Positions 51,773 through 60,014 of a DNA stretch of 64,000 nt are shown here, piece by piece; position 1 is the stretch's first letter; each line of letters begins with the position of its first letter. The stretch is from an uncultured Pseudomonadales bacterium (lineage in GTDB: Bacteria > Pseudomonadota > Gammaproteobacteria > Pseudomonadales > Azotimanducaceae). The notes under the pieces were generated by a model. It did not search any database, was not told the DNA's origin, and saw only the letters and a list, made by a program, of their open reading frames with translations. The stretch covers positions 1 to 64,000 of the forward strand of contig CAKZWF010000050.1 of NCBI GenBank assembly GCA_937921865.1, in the 5' to 3' direction. The translations under genes were made by a program, and so were the position numbers.

Positions 51773-52954
51773 TTACGAGCCTGATGATTGAGACGCTGTA
51801 GATCTGAACTCGACACCTCGAAACCAGACGAAGGCAAGCATGGAAGTAGTAATCAGTAACAGACCGTTGAACACGAAAGCCAGTTCCTGGGACCAGTATT
51901 CGTAAACGTAGCCGCCCGCTAAAGGCCCTAACGCAGCCCCTACTCCGGCGGCCGCTTCTTTCGCACCCATCACGGAACCGCGCAGCGCTGCAGGGGCCAG
52001 ATCTGCCACCAGGGCTTCTTCCGCCGGGCTTGCCATTGCCCATCCCACCGAGAACAGAATATAGAAGGCAGCAACCAGGAGGATGCTTGGCCAGAACGGC
52101 AATGCCATGGAAGTGATGCCGGCAAAGGCAATACCCACCGCAATCACCGGCCCCCGTCCCCAACGGTCAGACCACTGGCCTGCATAGCGCGGCAAAAATG
52201 CGAACACCAGACCCGCGGGCAGAAACGCTGCCGCCAACGTACTGATATCCAGGTCGAACTTATTTCTCAGGAATAGCAGATATATGGGCTCAATCAGAGC
52301 ACTGGCAAATGCCGACAGGAACACCACGAACATCACACGGCGCAGCGGCGCACTCCACTCGAACTTCGGACGCACGGCATGGACTTCGACAATCCGGGTT
52401 TCTGGGACCGTTGCCATAGCCCATAGAAAACCGGCCAGCGCCATCAACGCATAGCCGCCAAACGCCCACGCCCAGGCTTGTTGCATCGGCATGAAGCCAA
52501 TCAGCGTGAAGCCGTAAACCGCACCCATCATGCTGCCACGCACTGAGGTCGTGGTCAGCCGGCCCATGCCGATGCCGCGTTCATTGGTATCACTGACATC
52601 GGCAACGATGGTGCGTGCAGACACCCACATGAGCGAAGCACCGATGCCTTGCAGGAAACGGGCAATGTAGAAATCCATGATGTCGACACTGCGTGACAGC
52701 ACAGACATTGCGGCCGCATAGAATAAGAATGCAAAGATAAAAAACCAACGGCGGCCAAACCTGTCGAGGCAGTATCCGACCAGGGGACGCACCAGCAGCA
52801 TCGTTCCAGTAAACACCGAATACATGCCGCCAATGGCGACTGCGTCTATACCCAGGTCATCAGCCCGCACCGGCAGACCAAAATTCAGAAACACAAAGGC
52901 GGTAGAACCCAAGAATACTGCTGTCAGATAGCTCGGCTTTTGAACTTGGCTCAT
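51773..52954 (-). CDS. MFS transporter
   Basis: A 393-residue major facilitator with about 12 hydrophobic segments. LVRPLVGYCLDRFGRRWFF near residue 55 is the loop 2-3 motif; PRYAGQWSDRWGRGPVIAV repeats it. It probably exports or takes up a lipophilic or organic anion. It heads the minus-strand group (hydrolase, two LLM proteins, PQQ propeller, RDD) with a 162-nt gap to the hydrolase gene. A short 32-nt gap separates its start from that of the PRISE-type reductase, so the two share a divergent promoter. Confidence 0.87.
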   Translation of the reverse strand: MSQVQKPSYLTAVFLGSTAFVFLNFGLPVRADDLGIDAVAIGGMYSVFTGTMLLVRPLVGYCLDRFGRRWFFIFAFLFYAAAMSVLSRSVDIMDFYIARFLQGIGASLMWVSARTIVADVSDTNERGIGMGRLTTTSVRGSMMGAVYGFTLIGFMPMQQAWAWAFGGYALMALAGFLWAMATVPETRIVEVHAVRPKFEWSAPLRRVMFVVFLSAFASALIEPIYLLFLRNKFDLDISTLAAAFLPAGLVFAFLPRYAGQWSDRWGRGPVIAVGIAFAGITSMALPFWPSILLVAAFYILFSVGWAMASPAEEALVADLAPAALRGSVMGAKEAAAGVGAALGPLAGGYVYEYWSQELAFVFNGLLLITTSMLAFVWFRGVEFRSTASQSSGS

Positions 52955-52986
52955 GGATGCCTTATAACACAGTGAAGGGAGGCTTT

Positions 52987-54084
52987 ATGACACATGGCAA
53001 CACAGGCACGGTATTGATAGCCGGGGCGAGCGGCCTGGTCGGCACCGCTGCCGCACACGCTTTCCTGGACAAGGGATGGCGTGTTATCGCTGCTTCACGA
53101 CGTAAACCCGAACTTCTGGCACATCGTGACTGCCAGCACCTTGCTCTGGATTTGCAGGATTCGGCAGCCTGCCGGAGCGCGGCACATGGACTGAGAAATG
53201 TTACCCATGTGGTTTATACGGCTGTATACGAGCTACCGGGGTTGATCCAAGGCTGGTCAGATGCAGAACAAATCAGCACCAACGGACAGATGCTGAGAAA
53301 TTTGCTTGAGCCACTGACCGAACTCGCCGAACTGCAACACGTCACCATCCTGCAGGGCACCAAAGCTTACGGCGCAGCGGTTCAGGCCATGCGCGTGCCC
53401 GGCCGGGAATCTCAGAGACGTGTCGAGCACCCGAACTTCTATTGGTTGCACGAAGACTACATCGCCAGCAAAGCAGCCGCTTGCGGATTTGACTATACGA
53501 TTCTACGTCCGCAGCTCATCGTCGGACCCAATCATGGTGTGGTGATGAATCTGCCACCGGTCGTCGGCGCATACGCCGCCCTGCGTCATCACGAAGGTCT
53601 GCCATTCAGTTATCCCGGCGGCGCCGACTGGGTGTGGGAAGCCGCTGACGTGCGATTGGTCGGCGATGCCTGCGTATGGGCGGCAACAAACGACTGTGCA
53701 CGGGGCGAGACCTACAACCTCACCAATGGCGAAGTATTCCTGTGGCGTGACATGTGGCCGGCGATCGCAGACGTTCTGGGTGTGGAAACAGGTCCCGACG
53801 AACCACTGAGCATTGCCGAGTACCTCTCCAGCCGGACCGGCATGTGGGATGAAGTGGTGCACAAACACAATCTGCAGCCGATCACACTGCCCACGCTTCT
53901 AGGCGAGTCGCACCACTACGCTGACATGTGTTTTGTTTGCGGGGCAAACGAACCACCGCCACCAACGTTTGTCAGTACGGTCAAAATCAAGCAGGCGGGA
54001 TTCACCGATACTTACAACAGCGAAGCGAGTTTTTGCCATTGGCTACACGACCTGCAAACTCGCAAGGTCCTCCCCAGCGTGTAG
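52987..54084 (+). CDS. PRISE-like NAD(P)-dependent reductase (extended SDR)
   Basis: A 365-residue atypical extended SDR from ATG 52987 (GGGAGG just upstream). VLIAGASGLVGTAAAHAF binds the nucleotide, ASRRKPELLAH fits NADPH, and FYWLHEDYIASKAAA is the variant active-site motif seen in progesterone-5-beta-reductase/iridoid synthase (PRISE) enzymes. These reduce enones such as steroids and terpenoids. Divergent from the MFS carrier; 40 nt upstream of the esterase-like gene. Confidence 0.82.
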   Translation: MTHGNTGTVLIAGASGLVGTAAAHAFLDKGWRVIAASRRKPELLAHRDCQHLALDLQDSAACRSAAHGLRNVTHVVYTAVYELPGLIQGWSDAEQISTNGQMLRNLLEPLTELAELQHVTILQGTKAYGAAVQAMRVPGRESQRRVEHPNFYWLHEDYIASKAAACGFDYTILRPQLIVGPNHGVVMNLPPVVGAYAALRHHEGLPFSYPGGADWVWEAADVRLVGDACVWAATNDCARGETYNLTNGEVFLWRDMWPAIADVLGVETGPDEPLSIAEYLSSRTGMWDEVVHKHNLQPITLPTLLGESHHYADMCFVCGANEPPPPTFVSTVKIKQAGFTDTYNSEASFCHWLHDLQTRKVLPSV

Positions 54085-54124
54085 AATCAAATCCACTAAC
54101 AGCATCGCCAGGAGCATACGCGAA

Positions 54125-55006
54125 GTGAAAAATGCCAGAGGATATTTTGCCGTAATAGCGTGCTCGCTGCTGCTATGCAGCACTGCGCACAGCGGGATCG
54201 TCGCGGATGTGGTGTATGGCCACAAGGATGGTATGGCGCTGACCTATGACGTATTTGAGCCGGAAGAACCAAACGGCGGTGCGGTACTGTTCATGGTCAG
54301 CGGAGGTTGGTTTTCTGTCTGGCAGGAACCTGCGCAGCGGCAGCCCAGCTTGCAATCACTGCTGGATGCTGGATTCACGGTCTTTGCAGTGATGCATGGC
54401 AGCGCCCCACGGTTCAAAGTACCTGAAGCCGTGTCTGATGTGCGTGCTGCAGTACGGCACATTCGCGCCAACGCGCATCGCTACGGCATCGATGACGCGA
54501 AGATAGGGGTTTTCGGTGGCAGCGCTGGCGGTCATCTTTCTTTGATGCTGGGCCTCAACTCCGAAGCAGAATTTGATCAACCTCGACCGGAAGACCAACG
54601 AATACTGGCGCCCATCTACTCGGTAGACGCTGAAGTTGATGGATCTGTTGCCGCGGTCGTCGCCTACTTCCCACCTGCGGATCTGCGTAACCTGGCGGGC
54701 CCCAGCGAGAGATTTCCAGCACTGGATTTCGCACCCGAAGCAGCAGCGGCAGTATCACCGATTCTGTTTATCTCAGACGATGACCCGCCGACGCTGCTGC
54801 TGCATGGCGACGAGGACACACTGGTACCAATCAGCAACAGCGAAGTGCTCAGTGCAGCGTTCGATGAGGCGGGAGTCGAAAACGAGTTTGTCGTTTTTAA
54901 AGGTGCCGGACACGGATTTCGTGGTGAGCAGCGTGCTGAGGCTAATGCTCTGATGGTCTCTTGGTTCAAAGCGCATCTCCAGGATTCAACGTTGACCACC
55001 GATTGA
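54125..55006 (+). CDS. Secreted alpha/beta hydrolase (esterase-like)
   Basis: A 293-residue hydrolase with a signal peptide (MKNARGYFAVIACSLLLCST, then AHSG) from GTG 54125 (AGGAG ten bases before). Motifs: LFMVSGGWFSVWQEP (HG-type oxyanion position), GGSAGGHLSLM (nucleophile), GDEDTLVPISNSE (Asp) and GHGFRGEQ (His). It matches the BD-FAE/HSL-like secreted esterases acting on acylated sugars or small esters. It probably shares the transcript with the PRISE reductase. Confidence 0.83.
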   Translation: MKNARGYFAVIACSLLLCSTAHSGIVADVVYGHKDGMALTYDVFEPEEPNGGAVLFMVSGGWFSVWQEPAQRQPSLQSLLDAGFTVFAVMHGSAPRFKVPEAVSDVRAAVRHIRANAHRYGIDDAKIGVFGGSAGGHLSLMLGLNSEAEFDQPRPEDQRILAPIYSVDAEVDGSVAAVVAYFPPADLRNLAGPSERFPALDFAPEAAAAVSPILFISDDDPPTLLLHGDEDTLVPISNSEVLSAAFDEAGVENEFVVFKGAGHGFRGEQRAEANALMVSWFKAHLQDSTLTTD

Positions 55007-55230
55007 CCGGCAAAGTCAGAGAGTTGTCGACATCAAACATCATCGCCTGCAGTCCGTGTGACTTAACTTCGCCCGGATAGTGACCAGCACTGCCTTCCTC
55101 TCTAGTGTGAACCATCTGAGAATCAGGACGCCCTAAGAAAACTAAAACAACCATAACGTTGGCCTCAGGACTGTTGCTGCCGATTGCTCGATCGTCTTCA
55201 CACCATTCAGGTGATAGAGAAGGCGTAGTC

Positions 55231-55629
55231 ATGAATACTCAGAACAGGATTCTGGCAGCAGCGATGATTCTACTGCAATTACTGACGGCAACAGGCTGCA
55301 CGACCACGCGGGTTGGCGGGACAATCGTGGCACCGATCAACATGCAGAAAATCCAGACTCAATTAGCAGCGGGTGTTCGCGTAAAGGTAAAGACAACGGC
55401 TGGGAGGAACATCAGGATGAAAGTTGTCAGTGTTGGAGCGGAAAAAATTGCCGGGGTTCAAACGGGCGGCACTGCCGTTGATTTAACATTCGATCAGATT
55501 GACAGCATCGAGATTCTGGAGATCTCAAAAGATCGGACATGGGCATTGGTTGGTGGCGTAACGTTAACGTTTATCGCAATCAGTGTAGCTGTTCTCTCCT
55601 CCATTGCTTTCTTCCCAGGGGGACCATGA
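55231..55629 (+). CDS. Small lipoprotein with C-terminal membrane helix
   Basis: A 132-residue lipoprotein from ATG 55231 with a lipobox LTATGC. A region of about 65 residues (VRVKVKTTAGRNIRMKVVSV, then IAGVQTGGTAVDLTFDQIDS) looks like a small beta-domain, followed by a hydrophobic helix WALVGGVTLTFIAISVAVL at the end. I do not know the family. Likely held at the inner or outer membrane. Confidence 0.65.
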   Translation: MNTQNRILAAAMILLQLLTATGCTTTRVGGTIVAPINMQKIQTQLAAGVRVKVKTTAGRNIRMKVVSVGAEKIAGVQTGGTAVDLTFDQIDSIEILEISKDRTWALVGGVTLTFIAISVAVLSSIAFFPGGP

Positions 55630-55648
55630 GCCGTTCAGTTTCAGCAAT

Positions 55649-55666
55649 GCAGGCGTGATCGCCTGC
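55649..55666. terminator. Hairpin between convergent genes
   Basis: GCAGGCG-TGAT-CGCCTGC is a perfect 7-bp stem in the 69-nt gap between the lipoprotein and the DUF3127 gene. No clear U-run follows on either strand, so it is a weak bidirectional terminator candidate. Confidence 0.4.
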
Positions 55667-55698
55667 TATTGCGCGTCAGTGCGGAATTATCGCTTCCA

Positions 55699-56037
55699 CT
55701 AAAAGGGAATGTCGTCATCGAAGTCTGAGGAATCGGGCGGCGGCGGTCCCTGATTGAAGCCATCGCTGTCGCCAGCACCTGCCACTTTCCAGCCCTGAAG
55801 GTTATTGTAGTAGCGGCCATTGTATTCCCGCCCGCGGATATCAAAGGTCACCGTGACCTCCTGGCCGGGTGACAGGCTGTCCAACAGACTGATCTTTTCC
55901 TGCACAAACTCAAGATTGATCTCCTGAGGGTATTTTCCATCCTCAACAATCACCACCATTTCGCGCTTTTTGAAACCACTGCCGAAGGTTTGCTCGTCTT
56001 GAATCAGTTTGACCTTACCGGTCAATTCATATGCCAC
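55699..56037 (-). CDS. DUF3127 protein
   Basis: A 112-residue protein matching DUF3127: MAYELTGKVKLIQDEQTFGS, KREMVVIVEDGKYPQEI, then GYNGRYYNNLQGWKV-type ends. It has an OB-like short-strand pattern and an acidic tail. Function unknown; the fold suggests nucleic acid binding. A hairpin lies upstream at 56105. Confidence 0.82.
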   Translation of the reverse strand: MAYELTGKVKLIQDEQTFGSGFKKREMVVIVEDGKYPQEINLEFVQEKISLLDSLSPGQEVTVTFDIRGREYNGRYYNNLQGWKVAGAGDSDGFNQGPPPPDSSDFDDDIPF

Positions 56038-56104
56038 CCGAACGGTCCTCGTGTGTGTGAAATCGGGGCCGCAGTCTAGCGTGCGCGGCGGCGGAATTGT
56101 AGCC

Positions 56105-56127
56105 TGCCGGGAAGAGATCTCCCGGCA
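56105..56127 (-). terminator. Hairpin after 2OG oxygenase gene
   Basis: TGCCGGGA-AGAGATC-TCCCGGCA forms an 8-bp stem 37 nt past the oxygenase stop. The downstream sequence on the minus strand (GGCTACAATTCC) lacks a U-run, so confidence is moderate. It separates the oxygenase from the DUF3127 gene. Confidence 0.5.
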
Positions 56128-56163
56128 TTGGAACTATTGGGTCGTTGCTCGATGCACGGCGAA

Positions 56164-57123
56164 TCAGGGCGCCGCTGCAGTAACCCGATAGTGATCGATC
56201 TGAGTATCTTCAGCACCAAGATCCTGGAAATTATCTTCAATTCGCGCACTGATGTATTCCCGCCAGGAAAAGGCTCGATACCTCGCCGATGGCGTCGCAA
56301 GCATAGGATGAGGAGCAATAATCGCGTCCGCGGGAGGATTAAAGAAGTAGGGTGTGCTCATTCGCGATTGTGAACTCATTGGCACCACCCTGTGAACGGC
56401 CGCCCGATATTCATCGTTACTGAATGCCTGCATTACGTCACCAAGGTTCACAATGACGGCACCCTTCTCAGGAGGAACATCAATCCATCCATGTTCCGCC
56501 GACAATGCCTGCAGACCGCCGGTCTGATCCTGCAGCAACAGAGTAATCAGGCCGGGATCGGTATGATGATGCAGAGCCATATCGCCCAAGGCATTGACTG
56601 AATCGCGCTCCGTTTGTGTCAACGGATCGGCCGTCGGGTAATTGTTCAGGCGTACATTGCTGGTATTCGGATCGCCAACGAGCAGACTGTCTTCGGTGCC
56701 AAGCGCGTTCTGAACCAGCGCCAGGGTTGTTGCCGCGAGATCACTCATGGACTCATAGAATTCAGCCATAACATCGGCAAACTCCGGTCGGTCCTCGGGC
56801 CATTGATTGCGACCCTTATGGTCTGCGGCAGGCCTCATGAAATCGAAGACCTCCTTCAAGTCCCTCTTCTGCTTGGTCAGCTCTCGATCGTAGTACCCGA
56901 GCGGTCGTTTTTCGGTGCGCAGAATACGCAGGCGTTCTGCTCGTGGGGCCGCAAAAAAGGACGCTGCTTCCCGCCACATGCGCTCGAAGGTCGGTTCTAG
57001 ACCATGGCCAACCAGCAGGAAAAAGCCGTGATCCCGGCAGGCCCGATCAAGATCCGCCAGGACCGCAGGATCCCGCCGCTTAACCGCAGAATTACTTAGA
57101 TCAACGATTGGTACCTGGTTCAT
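56164..57123 (-). CDS. 2-oxoglutarate/Fe(II) oxygenase, isopenicillin-N-synthase family
   Basis: A 319-residue non-heme oxygenase. The DIOX_N part (VPIVDLSNSA, GFFLLVGHGLEPT) is followed by the facial triad HTDPGLITLLLQD and YRAAVHRV, and RMSTPYFFNPP, with Arg/Ser for 2-oxoglutarate. It should hydroxylate or oxidise a small molecule; substrate unknown. No neighbour gives a hint. Both ends are intact. Confidence 0.86.
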   Translation of the reverse strand: MNQVPIVDLSNSAVKRRDPAVLADLDRACRDHGFFLLVGHGLEPTFERMWREAASFFAAPRAERLRILRTEKRPLGYYDRELTKQKRDLKEVFDFMRPAADHKGRNQWPEDRPEFADVMAEFYESMSDLAATTLALVQNALGTEDSLLVGDPNTSNVRLNNYPTADPLTQTERDSVNALGDMALHHHTDPGLITLLLQDQTGGLQALSAEHGWIDVPPEKGAVIVNLGDVMQAFSNDEYRAAVHRVVPMSSQSRMSTPYFFNPPADAIIAPHPMLATPSARYRAFSWREYISARIEDNFQDLGAEDTQIDHYRVTAAAP

Positions 57124-57214
57124 ATTGCTGTCAATCCAGACTCAAAGCTGAAGGTCGCCGAGAACCGTAACACAAACGCACTGATCCTCGACCCAGGGCT
57201 ATCCGGCTGTGGAA

Positions 57215-57263
57215 AACTAACGGGATCGCTTACTCCGGCACTTTACTCTGACCCCATAGATCC
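57215..57263. repeat. Dispersed element, minimal copy E4 (supplies stop of enoyl-CoA hydratase)
   Basis: The left end AACTAACGGG is joined directly to the right part GATCGCTTACTCCGGCACTT then TACTCTGACCCC. The internal part seen in E2 is missing. The stop of the enoyl-CoA hydratase gene lies inside it. Confidence 0.7.
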
Positions 57264-58070
57264 GAAATCCTCCGGAATGTCTTTCACTGACAGGGACCAT
57301 TCGGGGCTGCGCTTCTCCAGGAAAGACAGGATTCCCTCTTTCGCATCAGCCTGATTCCCGAGCCACGCGAAGGGTTGGCCCTCCGCCCTCATCATTTCCT
57401 GGGGTGTGGAGTCGAGCCCCTGCCAGAGCAGGCGCTTGGTGATCGCCACGGAAGCGGGCGCTGTGTTGGCATAGTCATTGGCCATATCGATGGCAGCCTC
57501 CACGAGATCGTCCTTCGGCAATACCCTGGAAACGATGCCCATCATCAGCGCCTCCGCCGCCGTAAATATTCGGCCGGACATCAGCAGGTCCGCAGCGTTG
57601 GAAAATCCCGCCACTCGCTGCACGATCAGATGGGCGGCAAGTTCCGGCATCATGCCGCGGCGAGTGAACACGAAGCCCATCTTCGCGTTTTCCGATGCCA
57701 GGCGGATGTCACAGAGCATCGGGTAAGTCATACCCACGCCCACAGCCGGACCATTGATTGCGGCGATCACGGGTTTGTCTATCTCATAAGGGTGCACGTT
57801 GCGCTGGTTGCGGCCGGCATTGTCCAGATCCTCCGGATCCCGGTCCGAAAAGGTCTCAGCACCGCCTTCCAGATCGGCACCCGCGCAGAAGGCGCGGCCG
57901 GCACCGGTCAGCACGATCGCTCGGACCGAATCATCTGCCTGGGCATTCTGCAGGGCCTGGCTCAACTCCACGGCGACCGTCGCGTTCCAGGTGTTCATCT
58001 TTTCCGGTCGGTTGAATGTGATCAGAGCGGCATGACCACGAATCTCGTAGAGCAGCGTGTCGAAAGACAT
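57243..58070 (-). CDS. Enoyl-CoA hydratase/isomerase family protein
   Basis: A 275-residue crotonase from ATG 58070 (AGGAGA seven bases upstream). ALITFNRPEKMNTWN starts the CoA-binding part; AGRAFCAGADLEGG and NGPAVGVGMTYPMLCDIRLA form the oxyanion hole and active-site Glu region. The usual catalytic Glu appears as an altered residue within the TRRGMMPELAA segment, so it may be an isomerase or a different crotonase. The last residues DFGSMGSE and stop TAA come from the dispersed repeat at 57215. A role in beta-oxidation of an unknown acyl-CoA is likely. Confidence 0.85.
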   Translation of the reverse strand: MSFDTLLYEIRGHAALITFNRPEKMNTWNATVAVELSQALQNAQADDSVRAIVLTGAGRAFCAGADLEGGAETFSDRDPEDLDNAGRNQRNVHPYEIDKPVIAAINGPAVGVGMTYPMLCDIRLASENAKMGFVFTRRGMMPELAAHLIVQRVAGFSNAADLLMSGRIFTAAEALMMGIVSRVLPKDDLVEAAIDMANDYANTAPASVAITKRLLWQGLDSTPQEMMRAEGQPFAWLGNQADAKEGILSFLEKRSPEWSLSVKDIPEDFGSMGSE

Positions 58071-58190
58071 CGTTGTCTCTCCTGTGATGATTTTGGATCC
58101 GCAATGGTAACGGTCGTGCAGGTTTTTACCAGGCGCTTGAAGGTAGCATCTGCACGGGTTAAAAGGGATGTTCAGAATAACCGATAGTGG

Positions 58191-58339
58191 AACTAACGGG
58201 GTCATAGTAGGATGCCAGCGAAAGCACACGCGCCGAGACCTTAAACGCGCACCATACGGGCAGCTCACGGCCATTTCACAACGACCTGTAATGGGAACTT
58301 GATCGCTTACTTCGGTACTTTATTCTGACCCCATCGATT
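58191..58339. repeat. Dispersed inverted-repeat element, full copy E2
   Basis: A copy of 149 bases. The left end AACTAACGGGGTCATAGTAG is followed by GATGCCAG and CACGCGCCGAGACC (shared with E1). The right end is GATCGCTTACTTCGGTACTT then TATTCTGACCCCAT. It lies between the enoyl-CoA hydratase start and the Baeyer-Villiger gene. No open frame within. Confidence 0.7.
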
Positions 58340-58383
58340 ACAGATTGGGGACTCGAAACAACCAGCGCTTCTTGGGGGGAGTG

Positions 58384-59994
58384 ATGACACAGAAGTTTAC
58401 GTCGGAATTGGATGTTGTGGTGGTCGGAGCAGGTTTCGCCGGTATGTATCTGATACATAAGCTCCGCGGGCTCGGCTTCAAGGTACGGGCATATGATGGC
58501 GCCAGCGACGTCGGTGGTACCTGGTACTGGAACCGTTACCCCGGCGCCCGTTGTGACGTGCGCAGCCTGGAATATTCGTTCTCGTTCGACCCGGAACTCG
58601 AGCAGACATGGGAGTGGAGCGAAAAGTTCTCCACCCAGCCAGAAATCCTGAGATACGCCAGTCACATCGCTGACCACTACAACCTGAGGCCTGATATTCA
58701 GTTCAACACGCGCGTCGAATCACAAACCTGGGACGATGAACGTTCGCGCTGGACCGTAACAACCGACGCCGGTGACGTGATCGACGCCCAGCACGTCGTA
58801 CTCGCGGTCGGCACGCTGTCCGCGCCGAAGCTGCCCGAAATACCGGGTATCGAAAGGTTCAAAGGAGAGTGGTACCAGACCCAGAAATTCCCCAAGGAAG
58901 GTGTCAACTTCATCGGCAAGCGTGTCGCGGTGATCGGCACCGGCTCTTCGGCCATTCAGGCTATCCCCGAGATCGCCAAGACCTGCAAGCAGCTCACGGT
59001 ATTCCAGCGCACACCGAACTTCTCCTTCCCCGCTGGCAACAGGCCCCTGGATCGCAAGGAAGTCGATGAGACGAAGGCCGACTACACGGGGGTGCGACGG
59101 CAAGCCAGGGAGTCGTTCTTCGGCCAGACCGGCCCTGAAGCGACGCAGTCCGCGCTTGAGGTGAGCTCAGATGAGCGCGTCCGCAGATATCAGGAAGGCT
59201 GGAATGACGGTCAATTGATCAGCGTTCTAGGGGCCTACGACGACCTCATTACCAACAAAGCCGCCAACGATTCTATTGCGGATTTCATCCGCGACAGGAT
59301 TCGCGAAACCGTCAAAGACCCCGTCACGGCCGAAGCCCTGTGCCCCTACGACCATCCGGTAGGTACCAAGCGCCCGTGCCTCGATACCGGTTACTACAAC
59401 ACGTTCAACATGCCGCACGTACGCCTTGTCGACCTGCGCAAGACTGAGATCGTGGAGATCACCGAAACGTCGATCAGAACTTCTGCAGAAGAGCTTGAGT
59501 TCGATATCATCATCTATGCCACGGGTTTCGATGCAATGACGGGATCAATCGTCAACATCGACATTCATGGACGTGATGGAGAATCGCTCGCTGACGCATG
59601 GCAGAACGGACCAGCGACGTATCTCGGCCTGATGGTTGCCGGCTTCCCGAACCTGTTCACGGTCACCGGACCGCAAAGTCCCTCGGTGCTGTCCAATATG
59701 ATGGTATCGATCGAGCAGCACGTGGACTGGATCACCGATTGCATAGAGAACCTGAGTAAACAAGGACTGCGCACCATCGAAGCAACGCCCCAGGCCCAGA
59801 GCGACTGGGTTGTCCACACCAACGAAGTTGCTGAGGAGACACTGTATCCGCTCGCCAACTCCTGGTACATGGGCGCTAACGTACCCGGCAAACCCCGGGT
59901 GTTCCTGCCGTATATCGGCGGCGTGGGCGTCTATCGTGAGAAATGTGACGAGATCGTCCGGGACGGCTACACGGGCTTCGCGCTCTCAAACTGA
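58384..59994 (+). CDS. Baeyer-Villiger-type flavin monooxygenase with variant fingerprint
   Basis: A 536-residue class B flavoprotein monooxygenase from ATG 58384 (GGGGGAG upstream). Both Rossmann motifs are present (VVVGAGFAGMYLIHKL and AVIGTGSSAIQAIPEI), as is GGTWYWNRYPGARCDVRS, typical of Baeyer-Villiger enzymes. The signature that usually reads FxGxxxHxxxWP is here FKGEWYQTQKFP: the conserved His is Gln and the Trp is Phe. That His/Trp pair is needed in known enzymes for cofactor handling, so it may be a relative with altered chemistry, perhaps an oxidase, or use a different donor. Confidence 0.85.
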   Translation: MTQKFTSELDVVVVGAGFAGMYLIHKLRGLGFKVRAYDGASDVGGTWYWNRYPGARCDVRSLEYSFSFDPELEQTWEWSEKFSTQPEILRYASHIADHYNLRPDIQFNTRVESQTWDDERSRWTVTTDAGDVIDAQHVVLAVGTLSAPKLPEIPGIERFKGEWYQTQKFPKEGVNFIGKRVAVIGTGSSAIQAIPEIAKTCKQLTVFQRTPNFSFPAGNRPLDRKEVDETKADYTGVRRQARESFFGQTGPEATQSALEVSSDERVRRYQEGWNDGQLISVLGAYDDLITNKAANDSIADFIRDRIRETVKDPVTAEALCPYDHPVGTKRPCLDTGYYNTFNMPHVRLVDLRKTEIVEITETSIRTSAEELEFDIIIYATGFDAMTGSIVNIDIHGRDGESLADAWQNGPATYLGLMVAGFPNLFTVTGPQSPSVLSNMMVSIEQHVDWITDCIENLSKQGLRTIEATPQAQSDWVVHTNEVAEETLYPLANSWYMGANVPGKPRVFLPYIGGVGVYREKCDEIVRDGYTGFALSN

Positions 59995-60014
59995 TCGGCT
60001 CAGGTACCTCGACA

